From Dendrophyllia cribrosa (taxonomy: Eukaryota > Cnidaria > Anthozoa > Scleractinia > Dendrophylliidae), in assembly GCA_024195265.1 (NCBI GenBank), contig JAJLRJ010000007.1, positions 33,356,286-33,420,285 on the forward strand: a stretch of 64,000 nt of DNA, in the 5' to 3' direction. Position numbers and translations under genes: made by a program. Under the pieces are notes generated by a model. That model searched no databases, had not been told where the DNA came from, and was given only the letters and a program-made list of their open reading frames with translations. Each line of letters starts with the position of its first letter. Within the stretch, counting starts at the first letter, position 1. Shown here in pieces: positions 63,552 through 64,000 of the stretch.

Positions 63552-64000
63552 ATGGCTTTTCGATCGAATGAATATCTTCAAAGAAATGAATTAGTGCGCT
63601 TCCAGCTGGATGACACAATCAGAGCTCCAGCTAATGGACAACCTCAAGACAAAGGTGGTTATAAATTCACAATTAATGACCGATCTGCATTTTACGATTG
63701 GTATAATGCTTATTTCGAGGTGCAGTTTCAACTCCAAAAACTGGCGGATGGTGCTGGGTATGCAGCAGCTGACAGGATCACAGTGATCAATGGCGCTCAT
63801 TCCCTGATTAAGCACATAAAGATTAGATCTTCAGCAAAGATTGTTTATGATACTGATAATCTGCACAAGGTCTGTTTTGCAAAGAATTTGTTAGAATACT
63901 CCGATGACTTCAGCAGATCAGTCGCCAAGAACAGTTTCTGGTATTTGGATACGACTAGAACAACAGCTGTTGGAAATGCTGGATTTGAAGCGAGGAGGTT
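63552..64000 (+). CDS. MCP: Double jelly-roll major capsid protein, N-terminal 149 codons (cut by window end)
   Basis: Start MAFRSNEYLQRNELVRFQL at ATG 63552, one base after the previous stop. Hallmarks of Polinton/adintovirus hexon-like proteins: FTINDRSAFYDWYNAYFEVQ, then ITVINGAHSLIKHIKIRSSA, VYDTDNLHKV, LLEYSDDFSRSVAKNSFWYL. This is the first jelly roll of a capsomer that forms trimers. The frame is open to the last base, and the complete protein would be several hundred residues longer. Confidence 0.9.
   Translation, partial: MAFRSNEYLQRNELVRFQLDDTIRAPANGQPQDKGGYKFTINDRSAFYDWYNAYFEVQFQLQKLADGAGYAAADRITVINGAHSLIKHIKIRSSAKIVYDTDNLHKVCFAKNLLEYSDDFSRSVAKNSFWYLDTTRTTAVGNAGFEARR

Larger units (their letters stand above)
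60671..63554. promoter_or_regulatory. TAAAATG initiator motif at six virion-gene starts
   Basis: TAAAATG surrounds the ATG of the fibre (60671-60677, minus), ATPase (61308-61314, minus), PPxY gene (61375-61381), penton-like gene (62381-62387), basic protein (63145-63151) and MCP (63548-63554). The membrane protein has TAAAAAATG. PolB and the alternate HTH start have CAAAATG. In three places the TAA is also the stop of the gene before. A late-promoter or initiator role is inferred by comparison with the poxvirus TAAATG late signal. Confidence 0.6.
51759..64000. mobile_element. Polinton/adintovirus-like endogenous DNA virus (left part, runs off the window)
   Basis: The set of hallmark genes is diagnostic: protein-primed PolB, packaging ATPase, penton-like and double jelly-roll capsid proteins, plus fibre, membrane-active and basic core-like proteins. 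The left edge is placed at 51759, where a sequence starting AG has an inverted copy ending CT at 52106; Polinton termini usually begin AG and end CT. The six bases before are ATTTTC; a matching 6-bp duplication should lie at the far end. Integrase and protease, usual in this group, are not in the window. The insertion lies upstream of the last visible DPY19-like exon, on the side of its missing 5' exons. Confidence 0.88.

Overview
The window looks like nuclear DNA of an anthozoan cnidarian, most likely a stony coral. It is AT-rich and dense with mobile elements. Its host genes are broken into short exons with canonical GT..AG sites, and their families (multi-LU GPI-anchored proteins, C-type lectin/sushi/EGF/ZP receptors, DPY19-like) fit a metazoan. 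The species cannot be fixed from the sequence.

Layout. 1-15.4 kb is repeat territory: one copy of a ~1 kb interspersed repeat (its inverted partner lies at 18.6-19.5 kb), a decayed DDE_1 (pogo/Jerky-type) transposase, a nearly full-length L1/Tx1-like LINE with a coiled-coil ORF1 and an ORF2 broken by a frameshift, and a TTAA-flanked MITE. 15.47-28.84 kb (+) holds a complete 10-exon gene for a secreted, probably GPI-anchored protein with four Ly6/uPAR (LU) domains. One of its introns carries a 2.3 kb long-TIR element that has captured part of a PIF1-like helicase. 28.9-33.5 kb is noncoding with a TAA-flanked TIR element. 33.55-42.18 kb (-) holds a complete 8-exon gene for a type I membrane receptor: signal peptide, C-type lectin, two sushi, one EGF, ZP domain, transmembrane tail. 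Its largest intron holds three mobile elements nested inside one another. 44.93-51.45 kb (-) holds the last seven exons of a DPY19-like C-mannosyltransferase.

From about 51.76 kb to the window edge lies a Polinton/adintovirus-like endogenous DNA virus, apparently inserted in an upstream intron of the DPY19-like gene. It begins with a candidate AG..CT terminal palindrome and a ~1.2 kb minisatellite. Then come a protein-primed family B DNA polymerase (one frameshift), a helix-turn-helix protein, small proteins, a hydrophobic membrane protein, a fibre protein built like phage tail fibres, an A32/FtsK-type packaging ATPase, a PPxY-motif protein, a penton-like minor capsid protein, a basic pX/pVI-like protein, and the start of the double jelly-roll major capsid protein. 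Integrase, protease and the right end would lie beyond base 64000.

How the viral genes fit together: two divergent gene pairs organise the element. PolB and the HTH gene diverge at 57.15 kb, and ATPase/fibre/membrane protein diverge from PPxY/penton/pX/MCP at 61.3 kb. The virion genes abut almost without spacers, and all six that I can check start at an identical TAAAATG, while PolB starts at CAAAATG. This resembles a late-gene initiator signal and, with the phage-like fibre that carries one in-frame TGA, is the most interesting material here. Lesions (PolB frameshift, fibre TGA, a frame switch in one small gene) point to a young but decaying copy, or to consensus errors.
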